Source: Galerina marginata
Lineage: Eukaryota > Basidiomycota > Agaricomycetes > Agaricales > Galerinaceae
Direction: 5' to 3'
NCBI GenBank assembly: GCA_023014335.1
Contig: JAECYW010000019.1
Coordinates: 1,178,001-1,242,000 of the forward strand
DNA length: 64,000 nucleotides
How positions within the stretch are numbered: the first letter of the stretch is position 1; every line of letters starts with the position of its first letter. This document shows, piece after piece, positions 45,999-58,201 of this stretch. Under the pieces are notes generated by a model, which worked only from the letters and a program-made list of their open reading frames with translations, was not told the origin of the DNA and searched no databases. The translations under genes and the position numbers were made by a program.

Positions 45999-47516
45999 CG
46001 TAGGTCGGTTCAGAACACTTGTAGTAGCTATCACAATTTATATGAACTACAGATCCGAATATACGGACATACAAAATACTCACGAGTACGTGAGCGGTGG
46101 AATATGGAACGCTGGTACGCCAGCAAGTGCGCGTTCGCCGAAGAGAAGACGAAGAAACCATTGTCGTATCATACGGGCCCCGGGGATCGACAGCACTGGT
46201 TCTTCAAAATTGCTGGTTAGGAGGGTGCCAACGAAGATGAATCCAGATATGTCTAGATATGTTTTGTGGTACGGGCACGTATCGCTGTATAGAAGCAGCT
46301 AGCATACGATATGTCCAGAGCGGTCCGTTTAAAATGCACGAGAAAGATTCGTTGTGGAGCTTCCTGCTAGGAAGTGAAGCTCGCGCGGACAAATAACGGC
46401 AGAAATGAAGGATGCAGCACCATCACGAGACAAAAAGGTGCAGGTCCTTGGGTTATAGGAACTTCGAAGTCGATGCCATAGACCAACCATAGACAGCGAA
46501 CACTGGAAGAGATGAGGTCATGTTTAGTTGACATGAAATTACTAGATTGGGAAAGAAACGTGACCAAACGCAAGCTTCCGGAGTCCGAAAGTACGAATTC
46601 TCTTCGTGTGTGGCTACCTCTTCAACTCCCCAACCTCGACGTTTTCTCCCTTGTTAAAGTGACGAAACTATGATATTCCATAGTACCTCTGGGCTGATAC
46701 AATGATGGCAAGAGCAAATATACGAACGGACATGGCTGTCGAGAGTGAGGCGGGGTTCTCGCAACTCCTTCCATCTGACCTAACACCACTCGTCGAACTC
46801 TCGCATATTTCTTAGATTGCCGAGGTGTCCAATATGACGATAACATTTCCAGAACTCAACACTTCTCTATAGCTAGCTTTAGATGCAAGTCAGTGCCTTT
46901 ACCACATTATTCCGAGTTCTGAGGTGTTCTTAGACTTCCGACACAGCGTCACCTATCGTGCTCGTCTTCCTAGTGATCTTTCATGGACAATGACACAAGT
47001 CTGTAGCTAATGGAGATGCATTGCATTGTCTATCTCCTCTTTTGGCCCAACTGGCTACCATGGAGGACAACTCCTACGACCGGAACACGATTTCGGGCTG
47101 CTCGCCGAGCTCTTGGAGCGATCAAGAAATCTTGTATCACCTCTGAATAATTGGCAGTTACCGTCTGGAAAAGAGTCAAGACGATAAGAAGCCCTTGGTT
47201 GACTGTTAAGTCTTTCATTCTGCCTGGTGGCGGGTAGTGATGTCTTCAACCAGCTCCGTCCGCTCAAAGGTGCATGCCGGAGTTATGGACTCTTCATTAG
47301 AGTTCAAGGATGCTCGAGATGACCAGATTCTGTCTGCGGAAAGTTCACATTCAGTGTCCTTTTGTACGAACCCCAGCTGCGAAACATCGACATCCCTTTC
47401 TACCTCCACAAGGATTGCTCTTTCTTTCGGTTCAGCGGCTTATACGTGACTAAAAGGGCGGAAAGATGAGCCACTACATGCGGGCTTTGGAGGAGCCCCC
47501 GTAACTTGCCTTCAAA
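45999..47516. other. Intergenic spacer
   Basis: About 1.5 kb. A minus-strand frame at 47030-47218 starts MKDLTVNQGLLIVLTLFQTV and could mimic a signal peptide, but it has no partner exon or domain. Nothing else is supported. Confidence 0.3.
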
Positions 47517-47926
47517 TTGTCGGTCTCAATTTTGACTGTCGCCTCAACGATTGCCAGGAACGACTCTGAGAATGTTGAAGAATTAGGAAGCCAGACAGTC
47601 CAGCAACCGCTACTGGGCCGTCTCCATCTGCCTGCTCTGGAGCAACTCCAAGTTAACGTCGGAAGAAACTTGGGTACATACCTCAGTCTCTACTCCTTGC
47701 TTGTTCGACCTCTTCCTATTGCGTCAGGAAATCAGGGCAAGTCTCCTGCCTTCTAACAAGGCTCAGTCTAAAAAATGGCTTTATTCCTGAAGACCTCACT
47801 GATATTCTTGGGCTTACTTTGCTGTTAATTATAAATCATCTAATAAATCTTTCGCACATGCGACGCATAACGTTACGATATGTCGATCTGACCCACTTCG
47901 AAGTCTGGAATGGACTCTCACTGTGA
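47517..47926 (+). pseudogene. Relic of an F-box/LRR protein gene
   Basis: One frame reads LLGRLHLPALEQLQVNVG near 47610, and another reads LSLKNGFIPEDLTDILGLTL near 47765 and MRRITLRYVDLTHFEVWNGL to a stop at 47926. These look like leucine-rich segments of agaricomycete F-box proteins. They are in different frames, and no F-box or start exon is found upstream, so this is probably a decayed gene. The stretch from 47927 to 48710 has nothing supported. Confidence 0.35.
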
Positions 47927-48710
47927 CACGGCATTGAAAAACATGAAGATCCTGGGTTTTTGCCCCTGATAAATCAGAGGCGAGCCAAAAGTTCTGGCTT
48001 CAGGTCCCTAAAAAAATTCTTTCTGCGGGTCCTTTGAATATCAAGGGAAGTCATATTTTGTACAGCGTCCACCTAAAAGGTCGAACATGCATGAGCATAC
48101 CGTCGCCCAGTGCCTGTTCGCCGTATTCTTGGCGTATTGGCGGCGTATGGGGCTATGCGTTCAGGATTTTTCAGAAGCCACAACGGATTAGAACCTTTAG
48201 ATTAAGCCTAAATATATATCTTTCATGCTTCTCGGTCAGCAATGGGCCTCATGAAACGGTTGAAATACGGGTGGATATGCGAAATAATGATTGATTGCAT
48301 GGATACTGTACACAGTGTAAGAAATTGCAGAGATACAAGGACGAGCAGCGAAATCTAAGTAAATGGTGTTACACAAAAGCTTTGAAAGCAAAGGGCGGAA
48401 CTTGAAGCATTTTAAAACTCTCCAGTGAGGTTTTTTTTGGTTCTGGACTGGTTATATACATATAAATGTCACCAGACCTAGACTTCGGTGGCGCCACCGA
48501 AAGGCAGTTGGGTTGAATGGAAACCCAGGAATTTCAGAAGCCACGATGACGGGAGCGTACCCACGTCCCATCTTGAACGAAGCGAAGCAAAAGGAGAGAA
48601 AGACACAGCGGAGCCGGCGCAAGCGACAGGTCAGTTGCCACACCCACACTCACACCTTCCCGCCAAACCAACCGCAACCATAAGCGACAGTGGAAAACCA
48701 CACTCGCAAT

Positions 48711-50912
48711 TCAGTCGAGCCCGGGCATCTCATAGTCCATGGGGACGTCCTTCCGCTCCAACCACGCAGCATCTTCTCCGCCGAGATCCACGCCCTTCCC
48801 ACAGTCCAGGCGCCTCCGGGTGGGCAGCTCCTTGAGCTCGACGCTCCCGCCGCCGAAGTCCATGCTACTGCCGCCGCCTGCGCTGGTGCCGTGGTCGTGG
48901 TCGCTGCGCACAACGACGTAATGCTCGCCGTGCCACCCGAGGAAGTCGAGCGACGGAATGGCAGTGGCGACGCTGCGGGCGCTCGAGATCCATATATCGG
49001 TTTGGACTTGGAAGTCCTTCTCGGACATGAGGTTGGGCTTGGGTCGCCGTTTGTTGGCGCAGTGGAGGTGTAGGAAGGAGAGCGCGGGGAAGGAGGCGAA
49101 GGAGCGTCCGTATTCGTTCTGTTGAGGGACGGAAAGTTAATGATATGTATGCAGGTTTGAAAAATGAAGAAAACAACTCACGACAGGTTTTTCGGATACG
49201 ACGGTGGATAGATTTACGGCTTGCATTTCTTCTGGCAAGGCCTCGACGAGGGAGCTCACAGCAACCTGGGTGAGATTCGCGATTCTGACACCCAGTACTC
49301 GCAGATTCCGCAGATCGGGAAGGAGGCCAAGCACCATTTCCCATGGACAGCTGCCCAAATCCAATCGCCGTAGTCTTTTGCGCTGGCGCAGGAACTGGGT
49401 CACGGAGTGGTACAGCACATGGTCGTCGTCGTGTCCCACGAGCAAGAAGCGGAAGGAGTTGAGATGGGGCAGGAAGGTGTGTAGGCCGTCGATGACATGG
49501 TCACTCCCAAACACGACAGCTGCTGAGCTGGGCTCCTCAAACGTTCCATGTAAAGTGAGGCTTTGCAGATTATGCGCATGTGCAATCCGTGCAAAGACGA
49601 TATGCGAGATCCGCGTGTCGACGAGGTCTAGATGGGTAAGGTTCTTGATAGTCACAGATTGGAACGCCGAGTCCCAGGAGTGGTGTCGCTCGAGATATGC
49701 CCCCAGGATGAGATGCCGGAGGGTATGTTCATTCTGGTCCAGTACGGTCCGTACTTCTCCCATATCGGCAAATCCATCATCGTCTTCTGCGCGCAATGTG
49801 AATTTTCGCAGGTTCCTGAAGGCAGATACGCCAACGGCATCAAAGTGCCAGCCACTAGGGACGAATGTGTTATATAAAGGATGTAATATGTAAAGAAGTG
49901 TCTGAGATGAAGAATAGACTTACATGAGGCCAAGTCCATGAAGGTGTTTGTGACTGGCAAGCACGGCTTGGACCATGTCCGCACGCATCTCTGGGTATCC
50001 GATCCATTCGAAGTCCCGTAGAGCTTTAAACTCCGGAAGTGCAGTTTTGAAGATCCCTGGACACGAGGAATTCTGTGTGGGAGAATAGGGAGGTCAAAAA
50101 AAGGTACTCACGGGTCATGAGATCCAGCATGTCCCCCTCCTCGTATGCCCAATGCAACCTCAGCGACTTCACCCGGCTGGCAAAGACGGGATCGGTTTTG
50201 GCGCGGTCAAAGATGTCCAATCCGCGATTGAGATTTTCTTGCTGGTCATCTCCAAAATAGATATCCACGGTATGGAAGATGTGTCGAACCGCGATGTCTC
50301 GGTGAAATGCAGAGATAAACAGCCATGTACGGAGATGGTAGCGAGGTGTATGGGAGGCTATACGCTCCCAGATCTCCAGTGGTGCTCGTTGCGACGCTGG
50401 CTCGTTCGAAAAGTGGATCTAAGGTGTTTTAGTGAGAATGGAAGCTTGCTCCGAAGCTAGGTACGCACCACTTTTCGTCTAAGGTGGTGTTGAAGGGCCC
50501 TGTTTGAAGGATCGAGCTTCAGAACTGCTTGGAAGTCTGTGTTTCAAAGTGTGAGATGTCAATCCATTGACGTCAAATATGGATAGACGTACCTTCTTGC
50601 GCTTTAGCGAGCAACCTCTCCCCGCCTCGTTTTCGCGCGTTTCCCCGTGCCAGGAGTGCTCTGGTTAAGTTCTCCGTGGAGAGCCCTGGTGTCCTGAGAT
50701 ATACTTCTAGGTAGTTCTCCACATCCGGTCCATATCTAGCGAAATGGTTGAATATATGCCAAAGAGCGCCGAAAGCTGGATGCTCACTGTCCAGCATCAA
50801 TCAAGGCAAGCGCAGTGTCCAGGAGAAAATTTGCCTTTCTGTTGCGGGTAAGCTGCTGGACGGCATCGCAGACGGTGGATGTGAGCTCGTCGCGGGGTGT
50901 TGGGGTGGACAT
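48711..50912 (-). CDS. F-box-like protein with N-terminal TPR-like helices and LRR region
   Basis: Probable adaptor of an SCF ubiquitin ligase; target unknown. The start is MSTPTPRDELTSTVCDAVQQ, followed by helical, TPR-like sequence (FLLDTALALIDAG, LLAKAQE, FQAVLKLDPSNRALQHHLRR). The F-box-like part is PLEIWERIASHTPRYHLRTW. Leucine-rich segments follow: FASRVKSLRLHWAYEEGDML, HTLRHLILGAYLERHHSWDS, LTHLDLVDTRISHIVFARIA, LQSLTLHGTFEE and LLPDLRNLRVLGVRIANLTQ. It ends WLERKDVPMDYEMPGLD. There are about seven exons with short introns. The family is expanded and variable in Agaricomycetes, so no specific role is assigned. The TPR assignment rests on pattern only. Confidence 0.7.
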
Positions 50913-51806
50913 TAGATGGTGGAGAAGAGGAGGAAGGCAGACTGAATGAAGGCTCTTGGTCAAAACCCGAACCAACGGTGGAAATTATTCAAAGTGCAGT
51001 TACCATCGTTTCGGGTCTGCCGTGTCCCGATTTAGCACTCCCTCCGCGGCCCGCTGTGCGTACCCCTCGCACCCCTCGCACGACCTGCCACAATATCCCA
51101 CAGAGATGCGGTAAATAGGCGTGTCCGGGATAAGAGCATATGCTTGGTATGGGTAAAGCAGGCTTTATTTTCACCACCAATGCTCCAATGTTCATTGGAT
51201 GAGTTGTGGGAGGCATCATGAGCTATCCAATAATACGCCTTAGTTATCTGAATGCCGTTCTTGCCAAGAACGGGACAGGAAAATATTTCCCAACCTTTCG
51301 CAACAACTACGTGAACCTTCATGAACCCAAGGAGACTCGAGGCAAACTTAGATTGGATTCGTAGCAACTCTGGCTTGGCCTACCCAAAGGTAGGTACTTG
51401 GACAGGTTTGCGCAGTGGCGTGGCTTGAACAAGGCCAGATTTCGACGTTTTGGAGCGTTTTAGTTGGTGTCATGTTCTTGCCAAGGCTCTTCCTTATCGT
51501 GTTGGTAGGCCAAGGGGAGGTGAGGCATGACGAGAGCTTCAGAGAATAAAGATTATGGATGCTGCGCACCAGATGAGAATCCACAAGACCGCCGATGTCG
51601 TAGGACGTCGTCAAGAGCATCTAAATACCCAGCAAGCTATAGTTGGCTGGATAGAAATACGAATTCTTGGACAACGCTCGGCGATTTCTCGCAAGTTGGT
51701 TTGATCGGAGACTCAAATTTAACCCATCAATCGGCCCGCGATCCGATAACTTTTGAGCGCTTGATCCTTCTGCCACCATCGATCCTGCTTTGAACACTGA
51801 ACTACG
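50913..51806. other. Divergent promoter region
   Basis: About 890 bp between the F-box gene (-) and the first thioesterase gene (+), presumably holding both promoters. No gene is supported; open frames at 51032-51620 lack protein-like features. Confidence 0.35.
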
Positions 51807-52945
51807 ATGGCCACATTCTGGGAAGACTCTGGTCCCATTCAATGCTTAATTTTTCCGGCGAGGAAACAACACACCGCCACCGTTTTCTTCCTCCATGTCT
51901 GTCTTTGTCCTCTACTCAGGTTGCTTCATCTGTTAACAAGGATGTCCGTTCTATATAATTTCTAGGGCCTGGGAGGGAGCGCACGGAATGTTGCACCTTA
52001 TCTGGAGAATCTTACTCAACATCCTGAACTGGATCATGTTAAATTCGTACTTCCGTCCGCGTGAGTGCCTCGGGTGTTTGAAGAGTGCCACCCGAAGATG
52101 TCGGCGCTACTTCCCATCCTTACTGAATACGAAGTTTAACCCCGTTTCTGCAGACCCTTGATGGCAGTGACTGCCATGGACGGACGCACCGTACCATCTT
52201 GGTAAGTCAACCCAGCTCCTGGGCCGCCAAAGTTGCAATCCCAATTTCAACGTCCATGCGATTTAACTCGCACTCATCCCGCACGCAGGTTTGATTGTTT
52301 CTCCTTCGACTATGCCACTCGTACGGAAGATGAAACCGGTCTGCACACCGCCGCCTCTCGAATGCATGCCCTCATCTCCAAAGAAATTTCTGATCACGGT
52401 ATCCCCTCTGAGCGTATCGTCATCGGTGGGCTGAGCCAAGGAGGCGCCACGTCCATCCTGACAATGCTGACCAGCGAGAAGCAGCTTGGTGGATTGTTCG
52501 CCTTGAGTACGTACATACCATTGAGGGAGAAGGTTCCCGAGGTTGGTATCTTATTTTATTTATCATTTTTATTTATTGCCGTCTGGCCTTTCCGCTTTGT
52601 GTTCCGAGTCTCGTCGTCAGATTCTTGTTAAATGTTCACTGACTCTAATTTTTACTACAGTTTGCAACCCCTTGTGCTAAAACCACACCCATCCTCTGGT
52701 CTCACGGGAATGCAGATCTACAAGTCAACTACGATGAGTGGAAGGGCTTCGCGCGGACGCTGGCGGAGCAGCTTGGAATACCGTTCAGGCTAACTGAGTC
52801 CGTGGATGTTTTGAAGAAGGACAAATTTTTTCAAAATGGCGTACAACTGGAATTTCACCGGTACGACGATCTGGGACACTTCATTGACGAGATCGAGCTG
52901 AAGAATTTGGGATTGTGGGTGTCGCTTCGAGTGCCCGGTGTTTGA
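51807..52945 (+). CDS. Acyl-protein thioesterase 1-like hydrolase (first tandem copy)
   Basis: Alpha/beta-hydrolase of the APT1/lysophospholipase family that removes palmitate from cytosolic proteins. It starts MATFWEDSGPIQCLIFPARK and continues ATVFFLH|GLGGSARNVAPYLE across intron 1, giving the oxyanion-hole HGLG motif. The catalytic Ser lies in GGLSQGGATS, the Asp in WSHGNADLQVNYDEWK, and the His in YDDLGHFIDEIELKN. The gene ends GLWVSLRVPGV. Introns fall at the same places as in the second copy downstream (after the HG codons, after the VLPSA codons and inside the SSW/PSW codon), showing tandem duplication. About 240 residues, with no signal peptide. Confidence 0.88.
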
Positions 52946-53337
52946 TGCACTACACCAAGCTCCAGAAGGAGTAGAATTGGACCTTTTGCGGATTGTAGGA
53001 CACACTTCCGGTTGCATTGGTACTCTAACAAGGAAAAATGACTGCAAAAAGGAATATGAAAATTCCGGTAGATCCAGGACCGGGCGGAGATTTAAATGAA
53101 AATTATTGATCTGAGTCACATCGATCGACTTTAAGCGCCTTGTCGTTTAACGTTTAACATACACCATCTGAAGTCTGAATCTCTTCATTGCCGCACGCGG
53201 TCAATCAGGCAAGTAAGCGCCGGGCGACTCCACGCCGGATCAGAACCCATAATGATCTTTCATTTCCTTTTCAGGCCTTCACTTCCAATCCGTAAGGCAA
53301 CTTGAACGTACTTCTACTTCGGAAGCTTCCCTCTACG
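52946..53337. other. Spacer between tandem thioesterase genes
   Basis: Nearly 400 bp between the two copies, holding the terminator of the first and the promoter of the second. No gene is seen. Confidence 0.5.
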
Positions 53338-54451
53338 ATGTCGACTAGTACTAGCACACCCGCAAAGTACACATTCTGGGAGGATGAGTCGGGCAGCCTT
53401 CCGAGCTGCGTTGTATTTCCAGCGCGCCAGAAACACACCGCGACTGTGTTCTTCTTGCATGTCAGTGTTGCCTTCAAGCTCCTTAGTACCTTCACTGATT
53501 TTGTATACATCCTCCTTGACCCTGCTCTGTCCCATTTCTATATCTACAGGGACTCGGGGACACGGCGAAGAATATCGCACTAGTATTGGATACACTCACT
53601 CAGCATCCAGACCTGACTCATGTCAAGTTCGTCCTGCCGACCGCGTGGGTGCTTTTTTTGCCATTAAGTAAATACTTTATCTGAAAGGCTGAAATACAAT
53701 GCACAGATCTATAATGCCAGTCACTGGTATGAAATATAGGAAGGTCTCATCATGGTCAGTGGATTCATTTGCTGCTCAGTTTTTTCTCTTATTCTGTAAA
53801 TAACGAACGTTATCCGTGGTACATAGGTTCGACTGCTACTCGTTCGACCACCTCAACAGAGCAGAAGACGAGAAAGGTTACTACCAATCCGTGGGCTGGA
53901 TCAACGAGCTCATCACCAAGGAAGAGAAAGAGCACGGGATACCGTCCGATCGCGTTGTCGTTGGTGGGCTGAGTCAAGGCGGCTCCGTCGCCATTTTGAC
54001 TATGCTCACGACTGAGCGGCCACTTGCGGGATTGTACGCGCTGAGTACATACGTCCCACTGAGGCACCAAATCCCTGAGGTTTTTTTGATCCCCATTTTA
54101 TCCCGAGAGTAACGCAATGACTTATTTATACAGATTGCAACCCCCTTTGCTAAAATGACACCCATTCTCTGGTGCCACGGAAACGCCGACGAACAGGTAG
54201 CATACGCTGCATGGAAATCCATCTCAAGAAGGCTCACGGAGCACTTGGGTATGCCTTTCTTTGCTACCACCGCGGACCCGGGGAAGCGGTGGACTCGCGA
54301 GGACGTGAAAAACATGCACGAGGACCCTGCGATGCCGGTGGTCTCGTTGCAGCATCGCACGTATTTGGGGCTGGAACACTGGATGAATAAGGATGAACTG
54401 CATGATGTGGGTGTGTGGATATCTGTTCGTGTACCTGACTTGGATGTGTAA
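53338..54451 (+). CDS. Acyl-protein thioesterase 1-like hydrolase (second tandem copy)
   Basis: Paralogue of the preceding gene. It starts MSTSTSTPAKYTFWEDESGS and shares ARQKHTATVFFLH|GLGDTAK, TLTQHPDLTHVKFVLPTA, GIPSDRVVVGGLSQGGSVAI and TPILWCHGNADEQVAYAAWK. The catalytic Ser (GLSQG), Asp (GNAD) and a candidate His (YLGLEHWMN) are all present. The His context (LGLEHW) differs from the usual G-M-x-H-S and from LGH in copy one, and the segment before it is longer (KRWTREDVKNMHEDPAM). The substrate may therefore have changed. The end is VWISVRVPDLDV. All reconstructed introns keep the frame, so the gene appears intact. Confidence 0.85.
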
Positions 54452-55060
54452 ATTTAGACCATGTAAGGCATTGCTTTATATGCAATAATTGCAGCAGCCA
54501 TCGAACGACCTAGTCAAAATTTGCCAAAGGACAACGAGGCTATGTACTACCTACCATATTCTCGACCATTTGATCGGTACTGTCTCTTGAAAATTCTAAG
54601 TCTTCAAAGTCACCAAACATATTATGAGCCCAAATATCCAGGAGTACTTCCGACGATGGGAGATAAAGGTTCCGAAGCCACAGGCTTCGCTTATTGAACT
54701 TGATGACGTTCTGAAGGACAGTTGGACATTACATAGACCGCCATGAGGAGGACCAATTACTCGTAAGTACTCACAATGGTGCATCAGTTGACAAAACAGA
54801 ATTTTCAATGATAGGGGGAATAATTGCGAGTCATATAAATATTAATTTCGTCCCAAACACTTTGAACGACTCGCTAAGGTAAGTTAAAAGTCCACATCGT
54901 CAATGAGATGAAATACTAGATACACGGGTATCTCTCCGTGTCAAACAAGCTAAGGGAAGACGTGGAAGATGCTTACGAGAAAGAGCAGGGAATTAGGATG
55001 GCGCTGGTAGTCAGACAGATTTAAAGCACAAAGTAAGAGCAAAAAAGAAAGGACACGCTC
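54452..55060. other. Intergenic spacer
   Basis: About 600 bp between the convergent thioesterase and AKR1 genes, with no supported gene. Confidence 0.4.
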
Positions 55061-57711
55061 CTAGACCTGGCTGACAGGCTCATACCCAGCTCGACTGCTA
55101 CCAGCACGGCCCAGCCCAAAGCCCATAAATAGACCCTTCCTGCCTGAAAGTTTTCTCGCCCCGTCCTCGTCCTCCTCTCTTTCTTTTCTCCGCTTGTGCT
55201 CACGGAAGCCCTCCACAGGTACGTCATACAACTTCTCATATTCCACCCCGAGTTCCCTCCCAGCCGTCCAGAAGTCCTTGCAGTTCCCAACGATCCCGAC
55301 ATCAAAAGGATTGCTAGCTTTGCTGGCCTTCGCCAGCCCGTCGACGGCTTTGCCCTTGGTGAACCGGTCGAATCCAAGCAGGTTCATCAGGAAACCACTT
55401 CCACACCCTGCACACCACCCAGAATGGCGGTGCACGACGCCCGTCGTCCCACTGCCCGCATCGCCTACGAGGGCTGTGTCCTCTGTGTCGACGCCAGGAA
55501 GGACGCTATCTTGACGATGTTGATGGCGGTGGCCCATCTGGCCGGAGAGCGAAGCGCCGCCGCGGCCACCCATGAAGCCGTAGCGACCGAGGTTGGAGAC
55601 TTCAAGTGTGGTCATTTGTCGGGCGACTTGCCAGAGCTGGGAGGCGAGAAGTACGGTCGTCCAGATGAGTTGGAGGGTGGCCCAGACTGCTACGGAGACA
55701 AGGAAGGAGTCGTGAGCTGTGATAGAGCATAAGTCTCCTGGCAGAGGGCATGACGGTGATATATCGGATGGATATGTGGTGAGAGGGATGGATGAGAAAT
55801 CTAAAATCGATCAGTACTCGTGAGAGCAGTGGTAGAAGAAAAATGGATTTACAAGCGTAAGTGAGATAGTCGAAGAGGCAGATACCAATAACAAGGGTGC
55901 TGACAAACAAAAGGAATTGACGATGATTGTTGGATCCAACTAAAAACCATACAAAAATCAATATTGAACCCCTCTTAAAGAGAAGAGTTCAAAACGAACC
56001 GCAATTCCAGACCCAAGGACAGTGACTAGAGGACAGAATAGATTTCATGAGTTCAATTCGTTGAATGGACTAGGCAGAGCTTACTGATCACTTCTTGCAA
56101 TACACTTGTCACATACACGACAATGCTTCGACCGCAGAGGCTTCCGGGCCATGCACTGGATACAGAACGTTTGGCCATTCAGACGTCCCTCGGAAGCGAG
56201 ATCTTCAATAACCTGCGAGGCGCCCTCAATAAATTATCTCGAAAAGTATCAAAATATGAACTGACAGATTTCAACTCCTCGTCGCTCGATGGCTTTGGGC
56301 ATGTGCCTGGGTCCAATGTGACAGCACGGAAGAAGTTGTAGGCGCACAAGCCGACGGCCAACGCGAACATGAGATGGGCGAAAGAGTGATATTGGGTGTC
56401 TGCCAAAACTTTAGAATCATTCAAGAAAAAGAAAAAGATACGCACTTTGAACAAGTCGTGTGACCCAGCAGAATAGAACCCATACGATAGATCCAGTAAT
56501 AATTCCAGCAAAATATGGTGTTTGACTGACACTATCGGTGTAAGTCGATTTGTTTAATAGAACGCGGGTGACAATCTGTCCAGAAATGTCAGTCAGTTAA
56601 CTTGAATAGGAGGAGTAGCAGACATACGTGGTGCATGCCGAAGAACTCCGCAAGCGCAAGCAAAATACCCGTATACCATGGTAGCAGCGTTAAGGTCATG
56701 AACATTAGATAGAAAAAGACTGTCGGCATTATAAAAATTGCAATTTTGGTATTTCGCTGCAATATAGATGAGGGAATGATCTTCAGAAATCCAGACGAAG
56801 AACCTACGTCACTAAGAGGTTTTCCTCGCTTCAGACCGTATTCATCCATTCCTCCTTCTTCCAGCGCCCGCTTCCAAGCCCCTAAGCTCTTGAGTTCTGC
56901 AGCCATATCTCGAGGTGTTCGCCCCTCTCCGTCTTTGGCAGTCAGATCTGCACCTTTTTCGATGAGTCTTCGAATGGCCACCCTGTTGCCTCTAACCACG
57001 GCCCAGTGAAGAGGAGAAAGACCAGCGTCGTCTTTGAGGTTTGGATTTGCACCATGTCTGAGGAGAAGCTCCACCGATAATGCGTCACCCTGGTAAGCAG
57101 CCCACATCAAAGATGTATGTCCTTGAGAGTCACGGGAGTCAACGTTGATAGGTTGGTGCAGGAGATACAGTAGTGGCATAATGGAGGACGAATGTGTGAC
57201 GAGGTGGAGGGAATTGTAACCCTGAGAGTCGGCGATGGTGGGGTCGGCGCCATGGGCGATGAGGAGTTGGATAACGTAGAGGTATCCATTGCGTGCGGCC
57301 CATTGCATAGGTGTAGCTATAAGGTCACCGCCGAGAGCGTCGACTTCAGCGCCTTGCTCGAGCAAGTAACGACATGCGGCGAGGTGTGCATTGATCGACG
57401 CCCAGTGAAGCGGGGTAATGTTTTGTGGATCCCGGTCTGTAGCGCTGGCCTTGCCTGAGGTTATGAGCTCGCGAATGAGCTCAACATCCCCTCGCTGCGC
57501 TGCCACAAATATGGAAGCCTTATAGCATTAATTAGTAATTAGTAAGTCAGCACTTGGGACACAGATTTTGTGCACATGCCTCGTCTGGCTGGGTACTTGG
57601 GTCATTGAGGGCTTGAGAAAAAGACATGTCGGTGGCCATTGCTGACTCCGTCGAGACCAGCGACGTCGAGGGGGGAGATTTTATGTTTACAAGCGTGTTT
57701 TGGTCGTCCAT
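55061..57711 (-). CDS. AKR1: Palmitoyltransferase AKR1 (ankyrin repeats plus DHHC domain)
   Basis: Integral membrane protein that S-palmitoylates proteins, in yeast at the Golgi and in endocytosis. The start [20 protein letters not shown] leads to five or six ankyrin repeats, for example [60 protein letters not shown] and [20 protein letters not shown]. Membrane segments follow ([20 protein letters not shown]), then the Cys-rich domain [20 protein letters not shown] and the catalytic [12 protein letters not shown] around 56010-56130. The long C-terminal part ends [16 protein letters not shown]. The DHHC codons are split by an intron. The first intron (57519-57579) appears to be GC-AG, because [12 protein letters not shown] joins in frame only with a GCATGT donor. 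Confidence 0.9.
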
Positions 57712-58201
57712 CGTCGTCGTCAGCCAGAGACTTTACGGTTGCTGTGCTTATTTGTAAGCGACCGCACAGCCCAAACACTGCTGTCTCAGGCTTGGGCTAT
57801 TTTCTGACAGTGACAACGACACATGTTCATTAGCACAACGCCTCAACCTCACCAGAATTCCTTTCCAAAATATTCACAGAAATGCTCAATGTTGTTGGAT
57901 TTAGTGCATTCACCGACAGCAAACTTGGTCTTTTATGCGAGCTTCATCACTGTTCTTGACCGGCAAACTATGTTTTTCAAGACCGCACACCAGCACAAGG
58001 GGACATTATAAATGATTGATCACGCGAGATAAATAATACAACCCGAGGTCGAGGCAAGGAGGCTATTGGCTGCGTATCAGGGATGCAATGGGCCGTTCTA
58101 ACCAGGAATTCAACCTCGCTGAACATTGATCAGTTCCTCTCCACGCAACATGAGAGGATTCAATATTCGCAAGTGTGAGCTTATGTTTATCACCCCTTCA
58201 A
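57712..58201. other. Divergent promoter region
   Basis: About 490 bp between AKR1 (-) and the F-box gene (+). No gene is supported. Confidence 0.4.

Noticed and set aside
49204..49893. 229-codon plus-strand frame over the F-box gene
   Set aside because: Antisense shadow of a well-supported leucine-rich coding exon on the minus strand.
55196..55732. 178-codon plus-strand frame
   Set aside because: Antisense shadow of the AKR1 C-terminal exon.
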